This document shows, piece after piece, positions 1 to 8,843 of a stretch of DNA of 64,000 nucleotides. Each line of letters begins with the position of its first letter. Positions within the stretch are counted from its first letter, which is position 1. Source of the stretch: Pseudocolwellia sp048296855 (GTDB lineage: Bacteria; Pseudomonadota; Gammaproteobacteria; Enterobacterales; Alteromonadaceae); NCBI GenBank assembly GCA_048296855.1, contig CP182631.1; one strand, given 5' to 3'. The notes beneath the pieces are model-generated. The model had not been told where the DNA came from, ran no database searches, and worked only from the letters and a program-made list of their open reading frames with translations. The position numbers and the translations under genes are program-made.

Positions 1-1
1 T

Positions 2-817
2 TTCTTTAATCCCGTAAATAGAATGCCACTTGTAGAAGTTATTCGTGGTAAAGACACGTCTGATGAAACCGTTGCTACCGTTGTTGCATACGCAGCTAAA
101 ATGGGTAAGTCACCTATTGTAGTGAACGACTGCCCGGGCTTTTATGTAAACCGTGTTTTATTTCCTTACCTTGCAGGTTTAAGCCATTTAGTGATTGAAG
201 GCGCAAACTTTACCGATGTAGATAAAGTGATGGAAAAAGAATTTGGTTGGCCAATGGGTCCTGCTTATCTATTAGATGTTGTGGGTATTGATACGGCAGA
301 TCATTGTACTGGCGTAATGTCTGACGGTTTTCCTACGCGTATGAAAAAAGTAGATAACGATCCAGTAAGTTTATTCTACAAAAATGAGCGATTTGGTCAG
401 AAAAACGGCAAAGGTTTTTATGATCATGGTAAAGATAAACGTGGTCGCCCAACTAAAGTTGCTTCAGAAGCTGCTTATGAATTATTAGCTCCACATTGTG
501 CTGAGAGTAAAGCCTTTTCGAAAGAAGATATTATTGCGCGTTTAATGATCCCTATGATCAACGAAGTCGTAAGATGTTTAGAAGAAGGTGTTGTTGATAC
601 TGCTGCTGAAGCGGATATGGGATTAATTTACGGTCTAGGTTTTCCTCCATTTAGAGGTGGCGCTATACGTTATTTAGAAACCGTAGGTTTAGATAACTAT
701 ATTGCGATGGCGGATAGCTTTGCACATTTAGGCGAGCTATATCAAGTAACAGACAGCATGCGCGAAATGGCCAAATCTGGCAAATCTTACTTCACTACAG
801 ATGTAAAAACAGCTTAA
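2..817 (+). CDS. fadB: FadB, fatty acid oxidation complex alpha subunit (C-terminal part)
   Basis: These are the last 271 residues of the bifunctional enoyl-CoA hydratase / 3-hydroxyacyl-CoA dehydrogenase of aerobic beta-oxidation. The frame is open from base 2 with FFNPVNRMPLVEVIRG, the stretch that closes the NAD-binding fold in this family, so the gene begins before the window and the ATG at 23 is internal. The two dehydrogenase C-terminal domains are visible, one around DCPGFYVNRVLFPYLAGL and one around GLGFPPFRGGAIRYLE. FadB proteins are about 715 residues, so roughly the first 445 are missing. It ends 15 bases before fadA, which is the normal fadBA operon arrangement; FadB and FadA assemble into the trifunctional complex in the cytoplasm. 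Confidence 0.96.
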   Translation, partial: FFNPVNRMPLVEVIRGKDTSDETVATVVAYAAKMGKSPIVVNDCPGFYVNRVLFPYLAGLSHLVIEGANFTDVDKVMEKEFGWPMGPAYLLDVVGIDTADHCTGVMSDGFPTRMKKVDNDPVSLFYKNERFGQKNGKGFYDHGKDKRGRPTKVASEAAYELLAPHCAESKAFSKEDIIARLMIPMINEVVRCLEEGVVDTAAEADMGLIYGLGFPPFRGGAIRYLETVGLDNYIAMADSFAHLGELYQVTDSMREMAKSGKSYFTTDVKTA

Positions 818-832
818 CCTGAGGAGAACACA

Positions 833-1996
833 ATGAAAGAAGTTGTAATTATTGATTGCATACGAACTCCTATGGGACGTTCGAAAGCTGGCGTATTTCG
901 TAATGTGCGTGCTGAAACATTATCAGCCCACTTAATGGAACAAATTTTAGCAAGAAACCCAGCCCTTGATCCAAACGACATCGAAGATGTTATTTGGGGC
1001 TGTGTTAAACAAACAAAAGAGCAAGGTTTTAATATTGCTCGTAATGCCTCGTTATTGGCAGGTTTACCAAAATCAATTGGTGGCGTAACCGTTAACCGCT
1101 TATGTGGTTCATCAATGCAGGCACTACACGATGCAACAACCAGTATTATTGCAGGCCAAGGCGATGTGTTTTTAATTGGTGGTGTTGAACACATGGGACA
1201 TGTTCCTATGATGTACGATGTAGATTTTGCTCCGGGCTTAAGTAAGCACATAGCAAGAGCTTCAGGCAACATGGGCTTAACGGCAGAGCTACTTGGCAAG
1301 CAACACGGTATTAGCCGTGAAATGCAAGACGCTTTTGGCGCTCGTTCTCATCAACGTGCTCATCAAGCCATGTTAGAAGGGCGTTGGGATAATGAAATTG
1401 TTCCTACCTTAGGCCATGACGAAAAGGGTGCGTTAAAGCTTATTGAGCACGATGAAGTTATTCGTCCTGAAACAACGGTTGAAGGGCTATCAGCACTTCG
1501 TCCAGTATTTGATCCTGTTAACGGTACAGTTACTGCGGGTACTTCTTCAGCGCTATCTGATGGGGCTTCAGCTATGTTAGTGATGTCGGCTGATAAAGCG
1601 AAAGAACTTGGCTTGAAACCTCGTGTTAAAATTAGAGGAATGGCGATTGCAGGTTGTGATCCAGCGACTATGGGTTACGGTCCTGTCCCTGCTACTCAGA
1701 AAGCACTTAAGCGTGCCGGCTTAACGATTGATGATATTGAACTTGCTGAGTTTAACGAAGCGTTTGCTGCACAAGCATTGTCTTGTATTAAAGCTTTAGG
1801 TTTAGAAGATAAAGCCGATGATATGATTAACTTAAATGGTGGTGCAATTGCATTAGGTCATCCACTAGGTTGTTCTGGTTCTCGTATCTCGGGAACCTTA
1901 ATTAACTTAATGGAAGGTCAAGATGTGAATATTGGTTTAGCGACCATGTGTGTAGGTCTTGGACAAGGTATTGCTACGGTGTTTGAAAGAGTTTAA
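833..1996 (+). CDS. fadA: FadA, 3-ketoacyl-CoA thiolase
   Basis: Beta subunit of the fatty acid oxidation complex; it cleaves 3-ketoacyl-CoA with CoA to give acetyl-CoA and a shortened acyl-CoA. At 387 residues it has the usual length. The thiolase triad is all visible: nucleophile Cys91 in NRLCGSSMQ, His343 in LGHPLGCSGSR and Cys373 in TMCVGLGQG. The start has a clear ribosome binding site (GAGGAGA) in the 15-base gap after fadB, so the two are translated from one message. The gene is followed by a short inverted-repeat element (2021-2079), not by a clear T-tailed terminator. Confidence 0.97.
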   Translation: MKEVVIIDCIRTPMGRSKAGVFRNVRAETLSAHLMEQILARNPALDPNDIEDVIWGCVKQTKEQGFNIARNASLLAGLPKSIGGVTVNRLCGSSMQALHDATTSIIAGQGDVFLIGGVEHMGHVPMMYDVDFAPGLSKHIARASGNMGLTAELLGKQHGISREMQDAFGARSHQRAHQAMLEGRWDNEIVPTLGHDEKGALKLIEHDEVIRPETTVEGLSALRPVFDPVNGTVTAGTSSALSDGASAMLVMSADKAKELGLKPRVKIRGMAIAGCDPATMGYGPVPATQKALKRAGLTIDDIELAEFNEAFAAQALSCIKALGLEDKADDMINLNGGAIALGHPLGCSGSRISGTLINLMEGQDVNIGLATMCVGLGQGIATVFERV

Positions 1997-2020
1997 TTGT
2001 TGACACCAGATAAAAAGGTT

Positions 2021-2079
2021 TATACCCGTAACCATTCAAGATGCGCTCTGAAATAGCCTCTTGATTGGTAACGGGTATA
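2021..2079. repeat. Family 1 repeat, minimal 59-bp copy
   Basis: The copy starts TATACCCGTAACCATTCAAG and ends TTGATTGGTAACGGGTATA, which are near-perfect inverted ends. It is the left tip and right tip of the 270-360 bp copies at 35197, 37350, 39689 and 51933 with the middle missing. It lies between the convergent ends of fadA and the SGNH gene and could fold into one hairpin, which might serve as a transcription end for fadA. Confidence 0.85.
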
Positions 2080-2114
2080 GTTATTATTAACTAAGCCTTT
2101 TTTTATATGTAAAT

Positions 2115-2801
2115 CTATCTTAAAAGTAATAATTGAATATCTTTACTCATTGCTTCAGCCCATATTTTATAAGCGAGAGCTGTTGGGTGTAAAAAATCAG
2201 CCATTATTTCTGTACTAATATCACCGTTACTCTCTAATAATAAATGCCCATAATATCGATAAGTGATCTTTTTATTCTCTGCTAGCGTTTTCAGCATATC
2301 ATTTAAATTTTTGACATCAACTCGCCGTTTACTTTTGTGCGATTGTTCAAAAGGAAAAACACCATTAAGTAATATGTGGCTGTGAGGCATTATAGATTGG
2401 CATTGTTTAATCACTTCTTTTACGCCATTGAATACCTGAGAGGGCGTTTCATTCAAATGGCCGAAGTTATTAACGCCAATTTGTAATACGACCAGTTTAG
2501 GGGATAAATGTTGGTTGTCTAAATTTTTTAATCGCCATAATAAATTACCCGTATGGTCGCCACCAATGCCAAAGTTACTTGATTGGTAGGGTGAGAAATA
2601 ATGCTCCCAAATAGCCTTATCCCAGTTTTCGGTTAATGAGTCACCTAAAAACAGTAATTGAGTTTGACCTTTTTTAGCTATGTTGTTGTGTTGATTAAAT
2701 AGTGCCATCCATTCATCGGCTGTCATCCAATCAAATGAAACTGTACGTGGGTATGGCTTTGTACCGTTTTGATTTTTTATTATAGATAGTGGTGAAGTCA
2801 T
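2115..2801 (-). CDS. SGNH/GDSL-type esterase or acylhydrolase
   Basis: Serine hydrolase of the SGNH fold, closest in layout to the platelet-activating-factor acetylhydrolase-like bacterial proteins; the substrate is unknown. Block I is LLFLGDSLTENW with the nucleophile Ser, block III is LQIGVNNFG with the Asn of the oxyanion hole, and block V is ADFLHPTALAYKIW with the catalytic Asp and His. There is no signal peptide, so it is probably cytoplasmic. I start it at the ATG at 2801 (MTSPLSIIK). A further ATG at 2831 would put the first codons inside the terminator hairpin of the upstream pyrophosphatase gene and adds residues not expected for the family. It lies downstream of ppaC on the same strand but behind that terminator. 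Confidence 0.85.
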   Translation of the reverse strand: MTSPLSIIKNQNGTKPYPRTVSFDWMTADEWMALFNQHNNIAKKGQTQLLFLGDSLTENWDKAIWEHYFSPYQSSNFGIGGDHTGNLLWRLKNLDNQHLSPKLVVLQIGVNNFGHLNETPSQVFNGVKEVIKQCQSIMPHSHILLNGVFPFEQSHKSKRRVDVKNLNDMLKTLAENKKITYRYYGHLLLESNGDISTEIMADFLHPTALAYKIWAEAMSKDIQLLLLR

Positions 2802-2820
2802 TAATTTATTCTTATATAAA

Positions 2821-2842
2821 AAACCCAGCAATAGCTGGGTTT
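2821..2842 (-). terminator. Rho-independent terminator of ppaC
   Basis: Read on the minus strand, a 9-bp perfect stem (AAACCCAGC / GCTGGGTTT) with a 4-base loop is followed by a run of T. It starts 29 bases after the ppaC stop codon. Confidence 0.85.
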
Positions 2843-2870
2843 AAAGAGGTTTATAAGTAAAATTTAATAT

Positions 2871-3794
2871 TTAAGCTAAAGAATCTTGCAGCGCTGGAAC
2901 CACTTGTTTCTTACGGCTCATAATACCGTCAATCCAAACTTTACCGTCAACGGCTGTTTTGCCATAAGCTTTATCAGTTAAATCGGCGTTGTCGCTAACG
3001 ACTAATACTTCAGAACCTTCTTTCATAATGTCTGTTAAAAGTAACAGTACGCTATGACGTTCTCCTTCGGCTTTTAATGCGGCCATATCAGCTAAAAAGT
3101 CTTCTTTCATTTCATCAAATACAGCTAGGTCGATAACTTCTAATTGACCAATACCTACTTTTTTACCGTGCATGTTAAAGTCTTTAAAATCACGCATAAC
3201 TAAGTCGCGAATTGGTGTACCTTCAACTGCCGATTTTACTCTGAACATTTCCATGCCTAGTTCTTTGTAATCTTCAATGCCTGCTATTTCAGCTAGCGCT
3301 TCAACACATTTAATATCAGCTGTTGTACACGTTGGCGATTTAAAAATTACAGTATCAGACAAAATTGCACACATCATAGCACCCGCAATATCTTTAGGGA
3401 TTGCAACGCTATGAAAGTCGTACATCATTTTAATAATGGTGTTAGTACAACCTACAGGACGGATCCAACATTCAAGCGGAGTAGACGTTGTAATATCGCC
3501 TAATTTATGATGATCAATAATACCTAATACGGTTGTATCATCAATATCGTCAGGACCTTGAATGCGATCAGAATGATCAACTACATAAATACCGTCGGTA
3601 TCGGCAAATGTCATTTTTAGTTCAGGTTGTTCAAAACCAAATTTTTCTAGAATAAAAAGGGTTTCAGGAGATAATTCACCTAAACGTGCAGGTTTAACGT
3701 CTTCACCTGTCGCATTTTTTAAATAAGAAAGTGCGATAGCTGAACAAATTGAATCTGAATCTGGAACTTTGTGTCCCACGGCATAAGCTGACAT
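2871..3794 (-). CDS. ppaC: Manganese-dependent inorganic pyrophosphatase (family II)
   Basis: Cytoplasmic enzyme that hydrolyses pyrophosphate to two phosphates and pulls biosynthetic reactions forward. It belongs to the DHH phosphoesterase superfamily. The metal-binding motifs appear in order: VGHKVPDSDS near the N terminus, VVDHSD, then GIIDHHKLGD, and RPVGCTNTI. The C-terminal DHHA2 domain ends with the substrate-binding SRKKQ motif (IMSRKKQVVPAL). At 307 residues it has the normal length. It is a single gene with its own terminator. Family II enzymes without CBS regulatory domains, as here, are typical of marine gammaproteobacteria and Firmicutes. Confidence 0.95.
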   Translation of the reverse strand: MSAYAVGHKVPDSDSICSAIALSYLKNATGEDVKPARLGELSPETLFILEKFGFEQPELKMTFADTDGIYVVDHSDRIQGPDDIDDTTVLGIIDHHKLGDITTSTPLECWIRPVGCTNTIIKMMYDFHSVAIPKDIAGAMMCAILSDTVIFKSPTCTTADIKCVEALAEIAGIEDYKELGMEMFRVKSAVEGTPIRDLVMRDFKDFNMHGKKVGIGQLEVIDLAVFDEMKEDFLADMAALKAEGERHSVLLLLTDIMKEGSEVLVVSDNADLTDKAYGKTAVDGKVWIDGIMSRKKQVVPALQDSLA

Positions 3795-3898
3795 ATAAAA
3801 TTCTCTGTTAAAGGAGTTTGTTATTAAAATTTAATGGCGGCTATTCTAACAAAAAGTAATGCTGTTCGCATAGTGAGCATATTAAATGAGTAGAGGTT

Positions 3899-4666
3899 TT
3901 ATTTAAGATGCTCTTTAATATCACCTTCTTTTTCTATGAAAAAATAATTGTCACGAGATTCTGGTGGATATTCATCTCGTAAAATTTTGAGGGCTTTAGA
4001 ATGAAAGTCTCGGTGATATAATAACCCTGTGATCCATATTGTTGATGCAATAAATAACCATGGGTGAATAAACCAACCTAATGAAGCTATCCCATAATAA
4101 TATGCTCTAATTCCTCTGTTAAACTCATTACCTGCTTGAGAGTTAATTCGCGCCATACGTTTAGAAATTCTCAACCAGTGCCCTTTATTTGGCATGTTTT
4201 TTTCGTAAACTGTTCCACCAATTAAAATGCATAAAAAATTAAACTGTCGTAATGACCAAGTAAATTTAAAATATGCACTAATAAAAATGAAAATAAGCAG
4301 TAGTAATTTTATCTGGATCAACTCACGGGAAACTTCTGCAGTTAAATGCATATCAAGCGTTATTATTTCTAATTTATCTATAGTTCCAAATAAAGCAAAG
4401 AGTCCTGCAATAATATAAATAGTGGTAGACGCATAAAAAGAAACACTATTCATTAAATTTCCTGTTAGAGAAGCACAGGCTACAGGTATTTCACGAGCGG
4501 TGGATTCCATCGCCCATTGTAAGCGATATTCATGGGTAATTCCCACTAAGCCTTCTCTACCTCGTTTGCCTAACTCAGCAAAATAACGATACCCAATCCA
4601 ACAGCTAAAGAATACGATTAAAGCAATAATATCGATTAATGAAATAGCATCTCTAAATTCGTTCAC
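3899..4666 (-). CDS. DUF599 family membrane protein
   Basis: A 255-residue integral membrane protein of unknown function. It shows the DUF599 pattern: a first membrane segment IDIIALIVFFSCWIGYRYFA, then a cytosolic stretch with REGLVGITHEYRLQW, then further segments around residues 70-90, 110-130 and 195-225. The start codon appears to be GTG, preceded by a GGAG ribosome binding site. The C terminus (RDEYPPESRDNYFF) is polar and probably cytoplasmic. It is a single gene between ppaC and fbp, with no context that suggests a role. Confidence 0.8.
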   Translation of the reverse strand: MNEFRDAISLIDIIALIVFFSCWIGYRYFAELGKRGREGLVGITHEYRLQWAMESTAREIPVACASLTGNLMNSVSFYASTTIYIIAGLFALFGTIDKLEIITLDMHLTAEVSRELIQIKLLLLIFIFISAYFKFTWSLRQFNFLCILIGGTVYEKNMPNKGHWLRISKRMARINSQAGNEFNRGIRAYYYGIASLGWFIHPWLFIASTIWITGLLYHRDFHSKALKILRDEYPPESRDNYFFIEKEGDIKEHLK

Positions 4667-4837
4667 TGTATACTCCGGCTTTTTGCCTATTAATTATTAT
4701 TTTTATTTCAGTACAGTTTTAATCTATCATTTTTAAAAGGCATCGCCAAAGAATAAAAACAATATATTGCTTTTATTCTTTTAAAAAACAGCGGAGTAGT
4801 GTTTAGGGCGATTTATTAATGAAAGGTAATTTGAATG

Positions 4838-5812
4838 CTATTTAGTTGTGTAATAACTTAAACATTTATTTACTTCGTTTTTAGAACCTAGAATAACTTC
4901 CACACGTTGATGAATATCTGTTGGCTCAATATCCATAATTCTTTGTGTTGATGTAACACTTAAACCACCTGCTTGTTCAACTAAAAAGCTCATTGGGTTT
5001 GCTTCGTACATTAAACGTAATTTGTTTGGCTTAGCAGGATCTTTTGAGTCAGCAGGGTAAGTAAATAACCCGCCACGGGTTAGTACTCTATGAACATCGC
5101 CTACCATAGCGGCACACCATCTCATGTTAAAGTTTTTACCACGAGGGCCTTCAGTTCCTAATAGCAAGTCGTTAATATAATCTTGCATTGGGGATTCCCA
5201 AAAACGTTGATTTGACATATTAACGGAAAATTCTTGGGTGTCTTCTGATATTTGAACATTACGCTCTACTAATAAATAACCACCGTAGGTACGATCAAGT
5301 ACATAAAAATGAGTACCTTTACCTGTTGTCATTACTAACATGGTTGAAGGCCCATATAAAACATAACCCGCACATATTTGTTTATTTCCAGCCTGTTTAA
5401 ACATGTCAGGATCACTTGCATCCATGCCATCAATAGCAGGATGAATAGAGAAGATAGTTCCGATCAGCGAGTTTATCTCAATGTTTGAACTACCATCTAA
5501 TGGATCAAATGATACGATATATTTACCGTCGGGGTTTCCTGCAACTGATGTATCTTCTTCTTCAGACGAAATAGCTTTTACAAAACCTGATTCTAATAAG
5601 ATGTCTTTAAACAGTTCATTTGCTACCACATCAAGTTCTTTTTGAACTTCACCTTGAATGTTTTCATCTAAAGTTGATCCCATAAGGCCGCTTAAATGAC
5701 CTTGACCAACACGGAAAGATATTTCTTTCGTTGCGGCTAGTACAGTTTTGATTAAGGAGATGAGATCAAGTGGAACATTGTCTTCGCGTAGAGCTGGTGC
5801 TAATCGTTGCAT
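4838..5812 (-). CDS. fbp: Fructose-1,6-bisphosphatase class 1
   Basis: Gluconeogenic enzyme that hydrolyses fructose-1,6-bisphosphate to fructose-6-phosphate and phosphate. The metal-binding core is intact: acidic SSEEEDTS and the signature FDPLDGSSNIEINSLIGTIF. Substrate-binding residues lie in the NMRWCAAMVGDVHRVLTRGG and RLMYEANPMSFLVEQAGG regions. At 324 residues it is close to the usual 320-340. It stands alone, 230 bases from the EamA exporter gene. In a bacterium living on marine organic acids or fatty acids this enzyme is needed for sugar synthesis. Confidence 0.96.
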   Translation of the reverse strand: MQRLAPALREDNVPLDLISLIKTVLAATKEISFRVGQGHLSGLMGSTLDENIQGEVQKELDVVANELFKDILLESGFVKAISSEEEDTSVAGNPDGKYIVSFDPLDGSSNIEINSLIGTIFSIHPAIDGMDASDPDMFKQAGNKQICAGYVLYGPSTMLVMTTGKGTHFYVLDRTYGGYLLVERNVQISEDTQEFSVNMSNQRFWESPMQDYINDLLLGTEGPRGKNFNMRWCAAMVGDVHRVLTRGGLFTYPADSKDPAKPNKLRLMYEANPMSFLVEQAGGLSVTSTQRIMDIEPTDIHQRVEVILGSKNEVNKCLSYYTTK

Positions 5813-6045
5813 AGGGTTACCTAAAATGTATTTGAATGAATAAACAAAACTTTTGTTGTATAGCGTACTAATTATAAACCGTTTAGCGTGTGATTTAGAA
5901 TAAATAATCAGATTAAATTGTCATTTTAGGCTGCAAAAATGATATATGGTGTGTTTTATTACAGCGTTATTTGCATTTGTTTTTTAATACCAATTAATAA
6001 CGCTGTAACCCTATAAAAAGTACTATTTGTATTTGAATTATAAAG

Positions 6046-6987
6046 TTAAGAAGACGCTTTTTCTGGTGCTCTAATATGCTCGTTCTGTGTTGTATTTTTA
6101 CTCACTTCAGATTGAACCTTGGTTTTAGATAAAACAATGATGTTTCCAAGAAAAATACAGCTTAAACCAACTACAGTAAAAGTACTCCACTGAAAGTCCT
6201 CCACAAATGACGAGATTAACACCGCTATGGCAGGAAACATGATATTGGCATACGAGGTTTTTTGAGCGCCAATACGATTTAATAACGTTAAATAACAACC
6301 AAAAGCGATAACAGATCCAAATATAGATAAATAAAGTAACGAGCTAATATAAGCCATATTCATGGGTAATATAAAAGCTTCACCATTAATAAATGCCCAC
6401 AAGCCTAAGCAAGTAGCACCATAAGCCATACCCCATGCATTAGCTGCGTGAAGAGGTGCTTTTTTTTGTTGGTTTTTAATGGAAATCATATTTCCACAAG
6501 AAGCCAGTATGGTTCCCATTAAACAAAAACCTAAGCCGATCAGCGTTTGTTCACCCAAAGATATATTACTAACTTGTGGCCAAAATAACGTTGTAATTCC
6601 TGTTATACCTAACAATCCACCTATATAGAATTGCTTAGTTATTTGGGTTTTATACCAAATGCGAGCGTTAATCATGTTGAATATCATGATCATTGAAAAT
6701 CCAATACAAGTGAGGGCTGAGTTAATGTGTTGTTGTGCGCTGTATAGGAAATAATAATTACAACCAAATAATGCTAAGCCAAATGCTAAAAATTGGACGT
6801 GTAACTTTAACGAAAACTTAAGTTGTATTTTTTGCTGTTTACAAAACATAAATAAAATAGCCGCGGCTAACGCAAAGCGATAGCTAAGGGATACGGCTGG
6901 GGAAACGTCACCTAATTGATAATTGATAGCAATCCAGGTTGAGCCCCAAATAAGAACAGTCACTATGTATAACAAGGTATTATTCAT
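6046..6987 (-). CDS. EamA/DMT-family transporter
   Basis: A drug/metabolite transporter superfamily protein of 313 residues with about ten hydrophobic segments, beginning TLLYIVTVLIWGSTWIAINY, which is the classic first helix of the EamA repeat. The two EamA halves cover roughly residues 1-135 and 150-285, followed by a polar tail. Members export amino acids or other small metabolites. It is divergent from the MocR-type regulator at 7085 with about 97 bases between the starts. MocR regulators commonly control the adjacent gene, so this exporter is the likely target. The substrate cannot be read from the sequence. Confidence 0.88.
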   Translation of the reverse strand: MNNTLLYIVTVLIWGSTWIAINYQLGDVSPAVSLSYRFALAAAILFMFCKQQKIQLKFSLKLHVQFLAFGLALFGCNYYFLYSAQQHINSALTCIGFSMIMIFNMINARIWYKTQITKQFYIGGLLGITGITTLFWPQVSNISLGEQTLIGLGFCLMGTILASCGNMISIKNQQKKAPLHAANAWGMAYGATCLGLWAFINGEAFILPMNMAYISSLLYLSIFGSVIAFGCYLTLLNRIGAQKTSYANIMFPAIAVLISSFVEDFQWSTFTVVGLSCIFLGNIIVLSKTKVQSEVSKNTTQNEHIRAPEKASS

Positions 6988-7084
6988 ATGATTAAATCTG
7001 GTTTTTCTTAAGAAGTAATGACAGTTTAACTAAACTTTGATTTAATAACATATACAAAAAATAAAAAATGATACCTATACAGTT

Positions 7085-8530
7085 ATGCAGCTACTTGATA
7101 AATCATCATCCAATTTTTTATACCAACAGGTTATTGACTATGTTGAAAAACAAGAGAAAAAAGGTGTTTTTCGAGCGGGCGATAAACTGCCTAGTTTACG
7201 TAAATTGAGTAAACAATTAGACATTAGTGTACCTACTGTAAAACAAGCTTATATTGAATTAGAACGACAAGGGGCTATTTATGCACGTCCTCAATCGGGC
7301 TATTACCTGAAGGCAAAACAAGTGCGTACTTTGTTACCTATGAGAGACCGTTGGTTACATTCTTCTCCCGCTGAATTGCAATGTAGGAGTCTTATTGAAC
7401 AGGTTTACGCGGCTATTCATTTACCTAATACGGTTGCTTTAGGGCTTTCAAATCCAGTAAATACTCATCCGCCAGATAAGGCTTTATCTCGTTTAATGAA
7501 AGGTGTTTTGAGTCGAGTATCAGAAAAGTCGGTAAGCTATGGGCCTGTAAATGGTGATTCAAAATTACGGTTGAGCATCGCACTACGTTATCAAGAACAA
7601 GGTGTAGCTGTTAACTATGACGATATAATTATTACCAATGGTGCTCAAGAAGCGTTATCTATAGCATTGCAATGTGTTGCGTCAAAAGGTGATGTTATTG
7701 CCGTAGAGTCGCCTTGCTATTTTGGGCAATTAGAATTGATAGAAAGTTTGGGGATGAAAGTTGTTGAAGTATATACCTGTACTGAAAATGGTGTTTGCTC
7801 AACAGAATTAGAAAAGGTACTTAAAAAACATAAGGTTAAAGCCTGTTTATTTACAACTACGGTAAATAATCCTTTAGGTTCAATGATGACCAATGCTGAA
7901 CGTAAGGACTTAGTCGAATTAGTTGAAAAATATAATATTCCGCTGATTGAAGATGAAGTTTACAGCGAGCTTTATTTTACCGAAGAAAAACCAAAACCTG
8001 CAGAGTTGTATTCAAAAAAAGGCTTGGTACTGACTTGTTCTTCTTTTTCTAAAACAGCTGCGCCAGGCTATCGTATTGGTTGGTTATTGGCAGGGCAGTA
8101 CGAAGAAAAAGCAAAAGGCATTAAAAGGTCGCAATCTTGTGCCACCTCAATGCTACCGCAATGGACATTAACTGATTATTTAATGAGTGGGGAGTACGAT
8201 AAGCATTTGCAGATTTTACGAAGAAAATTGCAATACAACAGCGAACGTATGCGAGCATTAATCACTGATAAATTTCCTAAAGAAGTGTGTATTTCGGAGC
8301 CTAAAGGCGGTGGTGTTTTGTGGGTGAGATGCCGTTCTCATGTTGATACAGAGAAGCTGTTTCATGAAGCGATTGAAAACGGAGTAAGCTTTGCTCCTGG
8401 AGCTATTTTTTCAGCATCTAGAAAATATAATAATTTTATGAGAATAAGTTTTGGGGTGCAGTGGAGTGATGAGGTTGTTAAAGCCATAACTACGTTAGGT
8501 GGTATTGTGAAAAAATACTCTCAAAAATAA
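7085..8530 (+). CDS. MocR-type GntR regulator with aminotransferase-like domain
   Basis: A transcription factor of 481 residues made of an N-terminal GntR winged helix (about residues 10-75, with GDKLPSLRKLSKQLDISVPT) joined by a linker to a fold-type I PLP-dependent aminotransferase domain (about 115-475). The PLP-binding lysine lies in SSFSKTAAPGYRIGW, and the substrate/PLP contacts NNPLG and EDEVYSELYF are present. Such proteins sense PLP or an amino compound and seldom act as enzymes. It is divergent from the EamA exporter and is probably its regulator. The family is PdxR/MocR-like, but with no pdx genes nearby I do not give a symbol. Confidence 0.92.
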   Translation: MQLLDKSSSNFLYQQVIDYVEKQEKKGVFRAGDKLPSLRKLSKQLDISVPTVKQAYIELERQGAIYARPQSGYYLKAKQVRTLLPMRDRWLHSSPAELQCRSLIEQVYAAIHLPNTVALGLSNPVNTHPPDKALSRLMKGVLSRVSEKSVSYGPVNGDSKLRLSIALRYQEQGVAVNYDDIIITNGAQEALSIALQCVASKGDVIAVESPCYFGQLELIESLGMKVVEVYTCTENGVCSTELEKVLKKHKVKACLFTTTVNNPLGSMMTNAERKDLVELVEKYNIPLIEDEVYSELYFTEEKPKPAELYSKKGLVLTCSSFSKTAAPGYRIGWLLAGQYEEKAKGIKRSQSCATSMLPQWTLTDYLMSGEYDKHLQILRRKLQYNSERMRALITDKFPKEVCISEPKGGGVLWVRCRSHVDTEKLFHEAIENGVSFAPGAIFSASRKYNNFMRISFGVQWSDEVVKAITTLGGIVKKYSQK

Positions 8531-8593
8531 AGTAGCCTGAGTTGAATAAATGCACAGCGGGAATAGGATGAGTTACTTTATATGCTCGACCTT

Positions 8594-8761
8594 TTAAGGT
8601 GTTTGAGTTTTATTATTTTCAGCGTCTTTTGCTAGCTGGGCTTGTTGTTCTTTCCAAGCTTTACGTTCTTCATAATAAAAATCCCATACACAGGGGCTAC
8701 AACCACTTTCGCAACAAGCGCCATCTGCAGGCGGTATGGGCTTCTCTAATAATTTGGTCAT
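8594..8761 (-). CDS. Small Cys-rich oxidoreductase-like protein (55 aa)
   Basis: A short gene of 55 codons plus stop, on the minus strand: it starts MTKLLEKPIPPADGACCESG and continues CSPCVWDFYYEERKAWKEQQ. The CCxxGCxxCVWDxYxxE pattern is that of the oxidoreductase-like domain family, whose members are short, usually have four conserved cysteines, and may bind metal. A strong ribosome binding site (GAGGT, 6 bases before the ATG) supports the start. It sits downstream of accC but behind the accC terminator. The function is unknown. Confidence 0.8.
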   Translation of the reverse strand: MTKLLEKPIPPADGACCESGCSPCVWDFYYEERKAWKEQQAQLAKDAENNKTQTP

Positions 8762-8800
8762 AATTTACCTCAAAATAATGTCGACCTATTATAAATAAAA

Positions 8801-8820
8801 AACCCTGCAAAAGCAGGGTT
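8801..8820 (-). terminator. Rho-independent terminator of the aroQ-accB-accC operon
   Basis: Perfect AACCCTGC / GCAGGGTT stem with an AAAA loop. Read on the minus strand it is followed by a run of six T. It lies 23 bases after the accC stop. Confidence 0.9.
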
Positions 8821-8843
8821 TCAATAAAGCTTAATGTTGGTGT

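Noticed and set aside
814..1299. Long minus-strand frame opposite fadA
   Set aside because: It lies wholly over the clear fadA coding sequence in another frame and has no family-like pattern; it is a shadow.
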